NCBI GenBank assembly: GCA_016617855.1
Contig: JAECUM010006824.1
Location: 1 to 64,000 of the forward strand
Direction: 5' to 3'
DNA from: Megalonaias nervosa
Lineage: Eukaryota > Mollusca > Bivalvia > Unionida > Unionidae
Length of the DNA stretch: 64,000 bases
Numbering within the stretch: the stretch's first letter is position 1; every line of letters starts with the position of its first letter. This document shows, one piece after another, positions 9,543 to 19,514 of this stretch. Made by a program: the position numbers and the translations under genes. Under the pieces are notes generated by a model, which saw nothing but the letters and a program-made list of their open reading frames with translations, was not told the DNA's origin and made no database searches.

Positions 9543-9993
9543 TTATCGTCTAAAACGAAGACCACTTCCTGCTATCAGACTAGCGGTTATATTTTTTTCT
9601 TTTTCTGACATTGGTACATCAGCCAACTCTGCTAGTTTTTGATTAGCAACTTGATTTATTATTTTACTGACATTTGCAGGCATTACTTCAGTACTAGGTA
9701 ATTTTACCGGTGGTTGAGGTTTTCGTCGTATTAATCGTGCTAGTCTATCTTTGATCGCTGAAAACGCTTTACCAGAGAGATTACCCATAGCACCAAATAT
9801 CTTTTTCACGAACAACATCAATAGCTTTCATTCCCAGTTGCTTTGCGATCGGTATTGCTATTGGTGCTATCCTTCTAAATAGACCCTGAACAACATCACC
9901 TAGTCCATCTCCGTAGGTTGTTTTGTATACTGGTAATCGTGAGTTTATTACTCTGACCATGGTTGGTCCACGTTGAGTACTATGTACGATCAT
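9543..9993 (-). pseudogene. Basic capsid-associated protein, split by a frameshift
   Basis: An ATG at 9993 follows a TATAATAA block, so a gene probably starts there although the upstream ORF reads through into it. The first 60 residues contain YGDGLGDVVQGLFRRIAPIA, a Gly-rich then amphipathic segment. An A5 run near 9797-9801 slips; the next frame continues for about 85 residues to 9543 with a basic helix (KDRLARLIRRKP). In element B the corresponding segment appears to be fused to the C-terminus of the penton-like protein (KIVGGFFGKIFTKII). Function unknown, probably an internal virion protein. Confidence 0.45.
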
Positions 9994-10977
9994 TTTATTA
10001 TAGTAATTGTATTTAATTACGTACTTAGTCACTATAGTAGTTTCGGCAATTTCATTAATAAGAGACTGATAAACATCAACGTCCATGATACCGCCAGTAA
10101 ATAATCGTCTGCAAATATCGGCTGCTTCATTAATTATTTCTGGAGAATTATTACCAGCTCGTTTTCCTCCGATGAGGATTTCTAGTCGTTCAACATCGGC
10201 AAGGACGTTATTAGGACACGGAGTAACGAGACCACTTCCATGAGTAGTAAATCCACTTCCAGTTGCGCCAGGATCTTGATATTCTTCTTCCTCCTCTTCC
10301 TTTTTGCTTAGTTTTTGTTGTTTTGAAGATCGTATATTTCCAGATAATATATCTTCTTTAAAATATCCGACTTGTCTTACAAAATTATTAAAATCACCCT
10401 TATATCTATCGGTGATTTTAGATATACCACGAGATTGTCGAAATATAAAAGGAACCCAATTTTTTTCAGGAATATTAGCGGTGTCTGGATTTAATAATTT
10501 ATCACGTTGCGAATATCCTGTTGCAGCGAAAGCAACATCGTTTTCTTTAAGTAGTTCACGACCATATTCGGTTAATTGGGATGGTTTTTGTTTTGGCGTA
10601 ACAATATCTATTACGTCACCGACCTCCTCACGAACTTTGTCAATACCCTCAAGTACTTGTTGCATTTCTTCTTGTAATTGTGGTTGAGCAGCAGCAATTT
10701 CAGCTGGAAGTCCCCGTAAAATCCTTTTTGTCTGTTTTGTTCTTTCCGCTATTTTTCCAGTTGCCTCTTCAATTTTCTCAGATACTGGAAGAAGAGGTTT
10801 AGTTGTCTCTGTAATAGGCTTAAATAATTGTTTTGTATCCTCTTCAAATTCAACATGAGATTCCTGACGTTCTTGTAATTGTTGCTTGACAGCATCACGA
10901 ACAGGTAAATATTTTCTAATTGCTTCTAGTCGTTCTCTTGCTAATCTAGCTGAATGTGGTTCGCCTATAACGACCAT
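9994..10977 (-). CDS. Long coiled-coil capsid-assembly-type protein
   Basis: About 325 residues from the ATG at 10,977. Residues 1-150 are charged and helical with heptad character. A Glu run (KKEEEEEEY, about 224-232) and a Gly-rich linker lead to a C-terminal helical module with VERLEILIGGKRAGNNSPEI (about 263-282). That module is matched in element B by MIGRLMLLISSKEAGNVGVEI at 19,349. The ORF actually continues to 9781 because the stop before the next ATG is missing. Position upstream of the major capsid gene is the same in B. A scaffold or core role is inferred only from structure. Confidence 0.55.
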
Positions 10978-11381
10978 TATTAATAATATTTATACTGGCT
11001 GTTTAATTTATAGCAGCAGGGAGGGTGAATGACAAAAATTGAGCGACCCGGCGAGTAAACTAAACGCATTATAACATAAAAAACAAAAAGTCAAAAATAA
11101 AATAACAAAAATGAGCGAACCGAAAATGATTTATTATCCGTTTTTTCAAACTATACGATAATAATAAAAGTTAGGAGGTTCGGTTTAGCGTTATTGGCCT
11201 TATTTTTCAGCCCCCGTAGGAACATTTATTTTTTGTAAAACTTGCTCGAAACCAATTTTGTAGGGTTCGCCCTGCCTGCTGCTACAGTGGTGGCCAGGTA
11301 TTAAACTGGCCAAGAAAAGAGGACGCCGGGTCTATCGTGACAAATGACAGGGCAGTACTAAATATGTTCAACACGCTCAGG
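10978..11381. other. Non-coding stretch at the right end of element A
   Basis: No gene recognised. It contains an imperfect inverted pair, CGAACCGAA near 11,115 and TTCGGTTT near 11,178, with an AT-rich loop. The terminal inverted repeat of element A would be expected about here but cannot be confirmed without its left end. Confidence 0.3.
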
Positions 11382-12040
11382 TGTTACTGTGATATTCCAA
11401 AGTGCGTCGTACTGGAGCTCACCTTTATATGGAACTCGTCCAAAAAAGGTCTACGAGCTATTAAGTCCTAGGGACTTGAACTACGTAACAAGAAAAGGCA
11501 AAACTCAACGAAATTAATAAATCTCCAAGTCCTTGAATAATTTCACAATAATCCAGTAAGGTACTGTCTGTTTAGAATTAATGTTCCAGCTCTTCAATTT
11601 CAATGCTCAAAGAATAAATAAATGTAGACCACGTCGTACTCTCACAAGATTGAAATCTAACTATAGAAAAGAACGATGTGCTTTAATTCCTTTATATAAA
11701 CACCTAATTAGTAGCAAAAAAACAAATCTAATTACTGGAAAAGATTTTCAAACATTTAAATTATGTCATATTGCGTAAAACCTTGACTGTCAACACTACT
11801 TTTTAACCAATCAACAGCTAGGGCAGTTCTGCATATCTATAGTGCAAATATAATCCCTAGATCACGTGATGATATTCTGACCTCCATTCAACATCCATGG
11901 CCTATTTAGACCGAAATAGGATGTAGACGTGAACTTGGCAATTTAGATATGGAAATAGTACATACATGTACTTGTAAACCAGATGACTAAAATAAAATCT
12001 ATATTATAAAATAATATATGTGATATAGATATCCATAACA
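11382..12040 (-). mobile_element. Candidate 3' LTR of the interrupted Ty3/gypsy element
   Basis: On the minus strand a purine tract (AAGGGGGAAGG, 12,041-12,052) follows the RNase H region and is immediately followed by TGTTATGG at 12,040, the usual polypurine tract to LTR junction. A TGTTACTG at 11,382 would give the matching ...GTAACA end, for an LTR of about 660 bp. The outer end is a guess. The short ORF at 11,581-11,778 has no recognisable features. Confidence 0.35.
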
Positions 12041-12970
12041 CCTTCCCCCTTAAAAAAGAAAGATTTATGCCATAAACCTTTCTTTTCTCATTCATGTCAA
12101 ACATACATGTAATTAACACTGCATATCTATGCACGTGAAAGTCCGTTTGCAATAACATTTCCTTTCCCTTGATGTGCCTAACATCAATATTATACGACGG
12201 TAACATCTGACTTCATTTAACAGTCTTTGATTCTTGTTCTTCATTTTATTAATGAAAGTGAAGGGATTGTGATCGCTGAAGACAACACTAATATACACCT
12301 CAAAGTGTTTCAAGGCCATTATCAAAGCAAAACACTCCTTCTCTATCGTGGAAAAAACTTTTCTGGTGCTTATTTAAGTTTCTTCAACATTAGAACACTA
12401 GATGATCCACGCCATTACTGTCTTCCTGCAACAGTACTCCACCAACTCCTATGTTAATTGCATCTAAATAGATTTTGCATGATCTAGTGAAATCTGGAGC
12501 TAAAAGAACCGGTACATTTTTGAGTATGGCCTTTAACGTATCGAAGCCTCCTGAGATTTATCTGACATGCGTAACTTGGTCTTCTTACTAAACAAATTAG
12601 TCAGAGGTTCGACAATCATGGAAAAATTAGAGCAAAATTTCCGATAATATCCAGCCATTCCCAAAAATTGGTTGCTTCGTACTGATAGGCACAGGGAATT
12701 CAGAAATAGCCTTAACCTTAATTTCTGTAGGTTTTGTTTGACCATGTCAGCTCAAGTTCATTGTCAAATTTGCTTTACTTAGTCTTGCAAAAAACTTCCG
12801 GATTGTCATTGTAGATGATGACGTCATCGACGTAAGCGTCACAATTTCCTATACTGGATGTTATCATATGCATCAAATGTTGGAAAGAATTGGGGGAATT
12901 CTTCATCCCAAATGGTATGACTTTATATTGGTAGAGACCATCTAAAGTCACGAATGTTGAAATTACCTCT

Positions 12971-12972
<2 letters not shown>

Positions 12973-13063
<91 letters not shown>
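12973..13063. repeat. (CT)n/(GA)n microsatellite inside the RT fragment
   Basis: About 45 uninterrupted CT dinucleotides. It produces an artefactual Arg-Glu ORF. It replaces a short part of the RT sequence between the IPLMER and VISTFVTLDG segments. Confidence 0.97.
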
Positions 13064-13066
<3 letters not shown>

Positions 13067-13220
13067 AGTGGAATTTACCACAATCCCTTCGAAGGGTCAA
13101 ACTTGGTGACATATTTGGCATTTCCAATCCTGTCAATGCAGTTATCGATTCTGGAAATCGGAAACGAATCTATCTTTGTGACACTGTTTAGTTTTTAGTA
13201 ATCAGTACACATTTTGAGTC

Positions 13221-13225
13221 TTATG
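13221..13225. repeat. Left target-site duplication TTATG of element B
   Basis: TTATG sits directly outside the AGTAGTAAAG terminus. The identical pentamer follows the other terminus at 30,930. Removing the element and one copy restores a continuous match to the gypsy RT region. Confidence 0.85.
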
Positions 13226-13823
13226 AGTAGTAAAGGAAAATAGGACATCCAGATTTAATTCCCTTCCCACTCCCCGTCCCCCCTCCCATCAGAACATATT
13301 TGTAACAAACCTGCAGCTTGACTCAAAACAGGTTAGAAAATATATTTATCAGGAGAAGACCCTCTCCACTCCAAAACGATCATATTTGTATTAACCAGGT
13401 TTTCTAGATTTTAGACCCCTTCCAGTGTAAAACATATTTGTCAGAGAAAAACACCCTCCCCTATTCTATACATGTTTTCTGCCTTTACTGTAGCCTAGAC
13501 AGAGACTGCAGTGTTGCGATAGATAATGTACATTGTTCTCTGTCTAAAAATAGACTGCGGTGTTTATGAATGACAGGAACTGTGTTATTTACAACTGCGT
13601 AATAAGAATGTTCTGGAAGGATGATACAATATTGTGCAAAATAAGAATATTCTGGAAAGATGATGCAATATTGTGCAATAAGAATCTTCTGGAGAATCAG
13701 CACAGGCTATATAAGGCCGCCCAAGTGTTCAGTCTGCAGAGATGTGCTTCGCTGGGAGGATCAAAAGGTAGGTGAAATTTTTCTTGAAAATTTAGGTCCT
13801 TTATTTTAGCAAGAAAAAAAAAA
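13226..13823 (+). repeat. Left terminal inverted repeat of element B
   Basis: Begins AGTAGTAAAGGAAAATAGGA and is nearly identical, inverted, to 30,334-30,929. It contains two and a half 38-39 bp direct repeats (AATAAGAATGTTCTGGAAGG type) at 13,601-13,697 and pyrimidine/purine-biased blocks. Homology to the right copy ends in the A run near 13,823. Confidence 0.92.
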
Positions 13824-14035
13824 CATTATTTTTATTTTCAGAGGTAAATGGTACTCAATTATATTTTTTTTGGGGGGGTCAGTTATCAAATTTTTTCAGA
13901 GGTAGCTATAGTAGTAAGATAAGATCATGTTTCCAGATCTTTAAGATTTATTTCATATAAAATGTCTTTTTATCCGCCCTCAATAAAATAATACTGGTAC
14001 AGAACCCAAAAAGCTGGTTTTATTTATCAAGCAAA

Positions 14036-14510
14036 CTATAACCATATTTTATGATAATCTTTTTCATATCTGCTTACCCTCATCGGTAAAATATCTGTTA
14101 ACATACTGTCAATAATAAGAAACTCGCGTATTAAATCGTCCATATCATATTTCACACCTCGCAAATAAGATCGTATCTGATCAAGTAATTTTTTGTAAGT
14201 AATACTAGTTATCTTACAAGCATTTTTGTTTTCGTCTCAAGCCTGGGTTCAATCTTTTTACATGCCGTTGAAAGAGAGACACCGATACCAGATATAATTA
14301 ATAAAAAAGGATTTAATGATACCCCACTTGATATTATGCCAGAGGTGGTCATTAACAATGGCAAATATGATATTACTCGAAGTATCCTATTGTAATATTT
14401 ATAACATTGTTTCACACACCAAAGGTTTTTATGATAATATCTGTATTATTGTATTAGTGCGTCAATATCCTGTTTTGGGATTTCTTCTGATATATGATTG
14501 AAATCGATGA
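14036..14510 (-). pseudogene. Two-helix membrane protein remnant
   Basis: The core reads YYNRILRVISYLPLLMTTSG and then a second hydrophobic helix (PFLLIISGIGVSLSTACKKI), matching the layout of the element A gene at 5583-6119. A stop lies in frame near 14,436 and a frameshift near 14,205. Beyond the frameshift a helical tail remains open to a TAG at 14,036-14,038. Not functional as it stands. Confidence 0.55.
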
Positions 14511-14545
14511 TTTGTTTTTTCGTTATACAATATTTGTTTACAGTT

Positions 14546-15834
14546 TTATACAATATTTAAAACTCTAGCACCAAAAATCGAATCGAGAAACTCACGAAAT
14601 TTATTATTCTTAGGATCAGCTAAAACCTCTCTGTATTTGTCATAAACATCTGACGAAGTATCATCATATCGTTTATCTGTTAGTACCTCATTTTTGTTTT
14701 TAACCAAGCACATGAATCAAAAATGTTTGATACTTCACGTTCATACAAATCTGTTTTATTCACCAAATTACTGTAATTGATTTCTGTTTCATCAATATAC
14801 CCTAATACTAAACTCAAGTGATCTAACGTGAAATTGTTTAGAACAAGATGTTGTCTGATAATTGCATATGCGACCACGAAATTTGCCAGCATTAATTTTT
14901 GGAGTATGTATATGTTAAGTTGGATAAGACTAACAGCATCAGTTACTTTAACCAATAAACTTGCATATGATGGTCTCGTGAATATTTTCTCAACTTCATT
15001 GTAATAATTTCATAATGACAATGGTCTAGAGCGCTGGAGTGATGGAAGTGGAATGTCGTGATCATAACTTATGTCGTAATAAGAATCAATTTTTTTTCCA
15101 ACTGTGTTTGTAGGACCTATTCAAAAAACTTCTTTTGCTCAATATCGCTGAGATAACTAATTTCATTGTCAAAATCATTCATTATCGCTATAGATTTATT
15201 AACAATAATCGGATCAAATTCTGGGTCTTTTTTACGTAGAATTGCGTTCGAGTACGCTTTAACAATTAACTCAGCATCTGGTGTTATGGTAACAATTTTA
15301 ACTAGGGTTTCCTTGTCGTGGTAGTACATACCGAGATACTTAAATATACTTCGTTTTAAAAAACTATTATATAAATCTCTGCTTCTTTTTACTCCCATTA
15401 TTTTAGATTCCGCTAGATTGTCAAGACGGTTATGATTTTCGTGTATTCGTCTTTCCTCCAGTGTTCTTCCACCATGTGCTCGTGTTTTTATTAAGTCTGA
15501 TTTTATTATCAAATCTATATTTTTAAAGTCAAGCTCGAGTAATATTTTTTTAAACATAATTTCAACTTGTTTTTGTTCTTCTTGACAATGACAGTAACTT
15601 TTTATAATATCAAAGTTTTCTATAGTTTTCAACAGTTGTGGTCCTCTCATATACATAACAAGAATAACAAATTTTTTCTTCATCTGACAATAGAGAATTT
15701 ATCATTGTAATTGTAAAATTTTTCCTGGTATTTATTATACGTGCTAATAGTGATTGGTCCCCAACATCTATTTTAGGGTTAAAAATATTATCATAAAATT
15801 CTCTTGCAACGGATATAATTGGTGGTTCTGACAT
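14546..15834 (-). pseudogene. Unrecognised protein with a PLA2-like stretch, broken
   Basis: Three open segments in different frames: 15,610-15,834 (starts MSEPPIISVAREFYDN), 15,117-15,683 (188 residues, charged and helical) and about 14,546-15,116. They abut at T-rich or A-rich runs, so they are probably one gene. Near 15,040-15,116 the third segment has a Gly-Pro pair, then SYYDISYDHDIPL, which resembles the Ca-loop plus Asp...HisAsp core of parvovirus-type phospholipase A2. A TGA interrupts it near 15,013. No close relative is visible in element A. The PLA2 reading is tentative; function otherwise unknown. Confidence 0.4.
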
Positions 15835-15861
15835 TATTTTATAGCAATAGATTAAATTTGA

Positions 15862-17110
15862 TCACAATGATAATATCTGATCTTCGAGTGTATATATTTG
15901 AAATGCTGTCAGTCCTGGAAACGGACGTTCAGCAGCGAAAACATGAACTCGAAAATACAAGTACTTGTTAACAGTATTTTCTGTCGGAATCGTAAAATAT
16001 TGTGTTGTTGAAATGTAAGTGTCTGTTGTACTATATAATGTTGTCCAGTCGATATCATCATTTGATCCTTCCAATCGCCAATTATAAATTTGACCAACAC
16101 CAGGATTTAATCGACCTCGCAAATGAAATTGCCAAATAGCAACTGCAGTGGGACATTTAATTTTGATACAAAAATTTTCAACTTCTCCGTTGGTCGTCCA
16201 TTCGTGTCTATCAGAGAAAGCGTAATAAGGATAATTTTCAGGATAATATGCTGATGCGCTTACCTCAAACCCAACTCGATTGTCAGTTGCCTTAAAAAGT
16301 GTTGGAATATATCCAACATTGTTTTTAGTTCGTTTTGTACCACTAGACAGACTGTCAACATACACTTTATTTGTTAGATCATTAGGGTTAACAGGAACAT
16401 ATGTCGTAGTTATTTTTTTGTCTCTCATTTTTATATTACCTGATATAGGTCCACCAGATTTTTTAAAGTATGGGGCAAGTTCTTTTAACTGGCCATAACT
16501 AATAGCATCTGAGTCGGACGTTGGCGAGGTTGTCGGTAATCCCGTTATTTTTGAATTTGACATAGACAGATCTCCTGTCATTGTGTCACCGGCTTTGTTA
16601 GGTTTACTGTCGTCAACTGATTTTAGTTGCGCATAACTTACCGCTTGCGTTAAATCTGCTGGCGGATATGAAGTTTCTAAACCTAACACTCGTCGACCTG
16701 ACATATTAATAATGCCCGTAACTGTTCCACCGGTTTCAGCGAGCTTGTTATTATCCACATACTTTAACTGTAAATAACTTACCGCTTGGGTTTGATTTAA
16801 GTTTGCTGGTGGGTATCCAGTTTCCAGAGCTACAACCTTTTTTCCCGACATATCTAAATTACCGCTTAAACTTCCGCCGGCCTTGTCCAACTGATGTAAG
16901 TTGTGCATAACTAACAGCTTGTGTAAGGTCAACTCTTGGTGGTGGATACGCCGTTTCTAAACCAAGCACTCGCTGATTTGACATAGACAGGTTTCCTGTC
17001 ATCGTATCACCAATTTTTTTCAGGTAACCAGATAAATCAATACTGCTGCTTGTAGTTATAATCTCAGGCGAATCTCCTAATTTTGTTCCAAATTTTGTGC
17101 AATAGCTCAT
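15862..17110 (-). pseudogene. Fibre protein with five tail-fibre repeats and discoidin-like head
   Basis: The start at 17,110 (MSYCTKF) and the ORF 15,862-16,932 are joined by one frameshift near 16,885. Five repeats of about 40 residues follow, each with a GDTMTGNLSMSNQRVLGLE-type strand-turn and ending SYAQLK or KVYVD. The C-terminal 130 residues contain YNWRLEGSNDDIDWTTLY and TVNKYLYFRV. This is the F5/8 type C (discoidin) signature and suggests glycan or lipid binding. The repeats are the same general type as the element A fibre but the head is different, as expected for receptor-binding spikes. Transcribed divergently from the ATPase. Confidence 0.65.
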
Positions 17111-17140
17111 TATTTATTATTGTCTAACAATTTTTATAAT

Positions 17141-17809
17141 ATGTCGATATTAAATTTTGATACAGACAGACATCTGAAACATGTACACAACAACGAACTT
17201 CCAGATTGTCATTATCTTATTGTTGGCCGCACAGGATCAGGTATAACAAATTTGCTTATGAACTTGCTGCTGGGCGATAATTTTAACTATGATCGAGTTT
17301 ACATTTATGCCATTAATCCACAACAAGACAAATACGAACTGCTTAGCGAATACAATAACAAACTTCGTGATGATCTTGAGGCTGGTGGAGATCTTTTTAT
17401 TATCAAGCAACCAGAAGAACTTATTCCAGTGAGTGAAATTGACTCTGACGAGCATAAGATAGTTGTTTTTGATGATATTCCGCTAAACAATACGGAGATG
17501 AATAAAATAAGATCCTATTTTTCACTGTCGCGTAATAAAAAATGTAATTCTGTTTATTTAGCTCAAGGTTTTTATAACGTTGACAGATTTATTCGGCGAA
17601 ATACTGGTTGTTTTATATTATTTACAGGACTGGATAACGTGGACGTCAGGAATATTGCAAACGAGCAATGTGGCGACGTAACAAAAGATAAATTTATCGA
17701 GCTATATCACAAGGCAACGGCAGATAAGTATAACTTTTTCTTGTTTGATAAGCTTACACATGATCCTAAAAAAATGTTTCGCTGTTGCATTAAAAATTAT
17801 CTACAGTAG
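17141..17809 (+). pseudogene. FtsK/HerA-type DNA packaging ATPase, Walker A lysine lost
   Basis: Start chosen at MSILNFD (17,141), which has ATATG context; the longer ORF begins with a non-ATG codon. 222 residues, open throughout. The Walker A region reads GRTGSGIT at residues 29-36, where the invariant Lys is Ile35. Walker B is IVVFDD (107-112). A later SRNKKCNSVYLAQGFYNVD segment matches the conserved motif after Walker B in A32-like packaging ATPases. These enzymes pump DNA into capsids. Without the lysine ATP hydrolysis should fail, so I call it a pseudogene despite the open frame. Confidence 0.75.
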
Positions 17810-17820
17810 TTTAATATAAA

Positions 17821-19495
17821 ATGAATAAACGAGCAAAGTACAGAAAACACATAGAAGATTTTAAAAAAAAACTTGCTCAATCTCAAGCAGAATTTTAGCA
17901 GCGAGTACAACGAGCCCGACGTCGGCAAGTAGCTGCCGCAGAAGCAGCAACTACAGCTCTCAAACCAGTTACTGAGGCGTTATTTGGAAAACAACCCGAA
18001 ACTAGGCCATTATCAGATGAAGAAGTTAAACAACTACAGGAAAAAGGTTTAGTCGGGCTTGTTAAAGAACAACAAGAAGCTGCTGCTGCAAAAATTATTA
18101 AAAGATCTGATGAAGAAAAGGTAAAGTTAGATAGAAACCTTGTAAAACATATTGCTGATCCTGCTGCTAGACAAGCTGAACCAAGACGGCTATTAAGTAA
18201 TCCACTTGCACTTGAACAAAGATTAGCAGAAGTAACACTAGTCGAGCCGATTAAAAGAAAGTTGAGCGATATAGAAGAAAAAAAAGTGAAGCCGATATAT
18301 TGATGAGGGAGATGGAGAAAGAAGAAAGAGCTAAACTAGAAGCTTTTAGAAAAGAGCGTGGATTAGATATCCGATATAGAGAAAGATTTGAGGAAAGTCT
18401 AAAAATTATAAACAGTAAAATAAGAGATTACGAGCATGAATCTATTAAAAAAGAATATAATTTTAAAAATGTAAGGATACGTGATATTCAAAAACCAGAT
18501 TATAATGCAGAAGAAAATATTAAAAAGTTAACGGAAATTGCAGAAAAAAGTAAGAAACATCTCGAAGATGTAGTACCAGAAAAAGAAGAAACCTACGAAG
18601 GAAGTATTAGGTTATACCGGCGCTGTATTATCGCAGATCTTTATATCAAAGCTATCCGTAATATAAAAAATGACATTTTTTAGCGAACGTAATATTAGTG
18701 GTTTGCATACTGAGGCAAAAGAACTAGATCTCATACGTACGAGAGCAGATAAGGTTGTCCCAGACGACATAAAAGATCTTATTGCTAGACAGACTGAGTT
18801 AAGTCGGTTGGTTGATAACAAAGATGAACTTACTAGAAGAGAATCAGATTTAGATGTGATAAGAATGCAGGTTGAGAGAGAACAAGCAGAACAAGAACAA
18901 GAAAAACAAGATAGACTAATAATTAAAAAAGAAATAGCAGAAAAAGAAATAGCAGAAAAAATACAATTATTAGAATATCATAATTTTATGAAAGATAATA
19001 ATATTGAAAATGTTGATAGTATTGATCAATGGACACAAAGTGAATACGATAATCTCATTGAAAAATTAAATAATATTAGTGAAGATATAGGAGCTTACCA
19101 AAAATTCTCTGAATCTGTCACAGAAGAAGATATTGATAAATTTTATTTAAAAAAAAGCTAGAGATGGCGTTATTGCCAAAGTTTTTACATATGCTGCCAT
19201 TGATTTTCGAAATAAAAAACTTAGTAAGTCAAAATGGAAATTTAAAGATGTGTTTGATGCTCATGATAAACGTCGTTTCAAAGAAGTCACAGGCCTCGGA
19301 GCCAGCTCCGGGGTAAAAATATTTACATCAGTATCTGAGATGATAGGTAGATTAATGTTACTGATATCGTCAAAAGAAGCTGGTAATGTTGGTGTTGAAA
19401 TTGACAATGAAATTACTGACATACTTGATCATTTGAGATCAGAAAATTTATTAACATCTGACGAATACGAAATTTTAAATCGCGATTTAATTTAA
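17821..19495 (+). pseudogene. Coiled-coil capsid-assembly-type protein, fragmented
   Basis: ATG at 17,821 after TTAATATAAA. An in-frame TAG lies at 17,896-17,898. The frame shifts in the A8 run near 18,283-18,290 and again in the A8 run near 19,148-19,155. All segments are charged, helical and rich in Lys, Glu and Gln. The final module (MIGRLMLLISSKEAGNVGVE, about 19,349-19,410) matches the C-terminal module of the element A coiled-coil gene. A start-like ATATAAAAATG at 18,670 overlaps the previous stop, so two adjacent genes rather than one are possible. It lies between the ATPase and penton genes. Confidence 0.55.
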
Positions 19496-19514
19496 TCGAG
19501 GCGATCTTATATAA

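Larger units (their letters stand above)
1..11000 (-). mobile_element. Element A: Polinton/adintovirus-like provirus, left end outside window
   Basis: Most genes are on the minus strand and read from about 10,977 downward: coiled-coil protein, basic tail-like protein, hexon-like capsid, pVI-like protein, adenain-like protease, fibre, membrane protein, penton-like protein. After a repeat-rich gap come a small ORF, a plus-strand HNH gene and zinc protein, and a polymerase-like gene that runs off the left edge. No integrase or packaging ATPase is present here, so both may lie further left. The right boundary is not resolved; it should fall between 10,978 and about 11,380. Most structural ORFs are open, unlike those of element B. 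Confidence 0.75.
12041..13225 (-). pseudogene. Ty3/gypsy Pol fragment: RT palm, connection, RNase H
   Basis: In several frames the minus strand reads as reverse transcriptase. YQYKVIPFGMKNSPNSFQ and AYVDDVIIY (the YxDD active site) lie near 12,800-12,960. FLGMAGYYRKFCSNF lies near 12,610-12,680. RNase H pieces include ALKHFEVYISVVFSDHNPFT near 12,250-12,320 and NIDVRHIKGKE near 12,170. Upstream pieces near 13,080-13,200 (CTDY, NSVTKIDSFPI) complete the fingers. Stops, frameshifts and a GA microsatellite interrupt it. The missing 5' part lies at 30,930-32,420, beyond element B. Confidence 0.8.

Noticed and set aside
12775..13065. ORF with a long Arg-Glu repeat
   Set aside because: It is the translation of the (GA)n microsatellite joined to the RT fragment.
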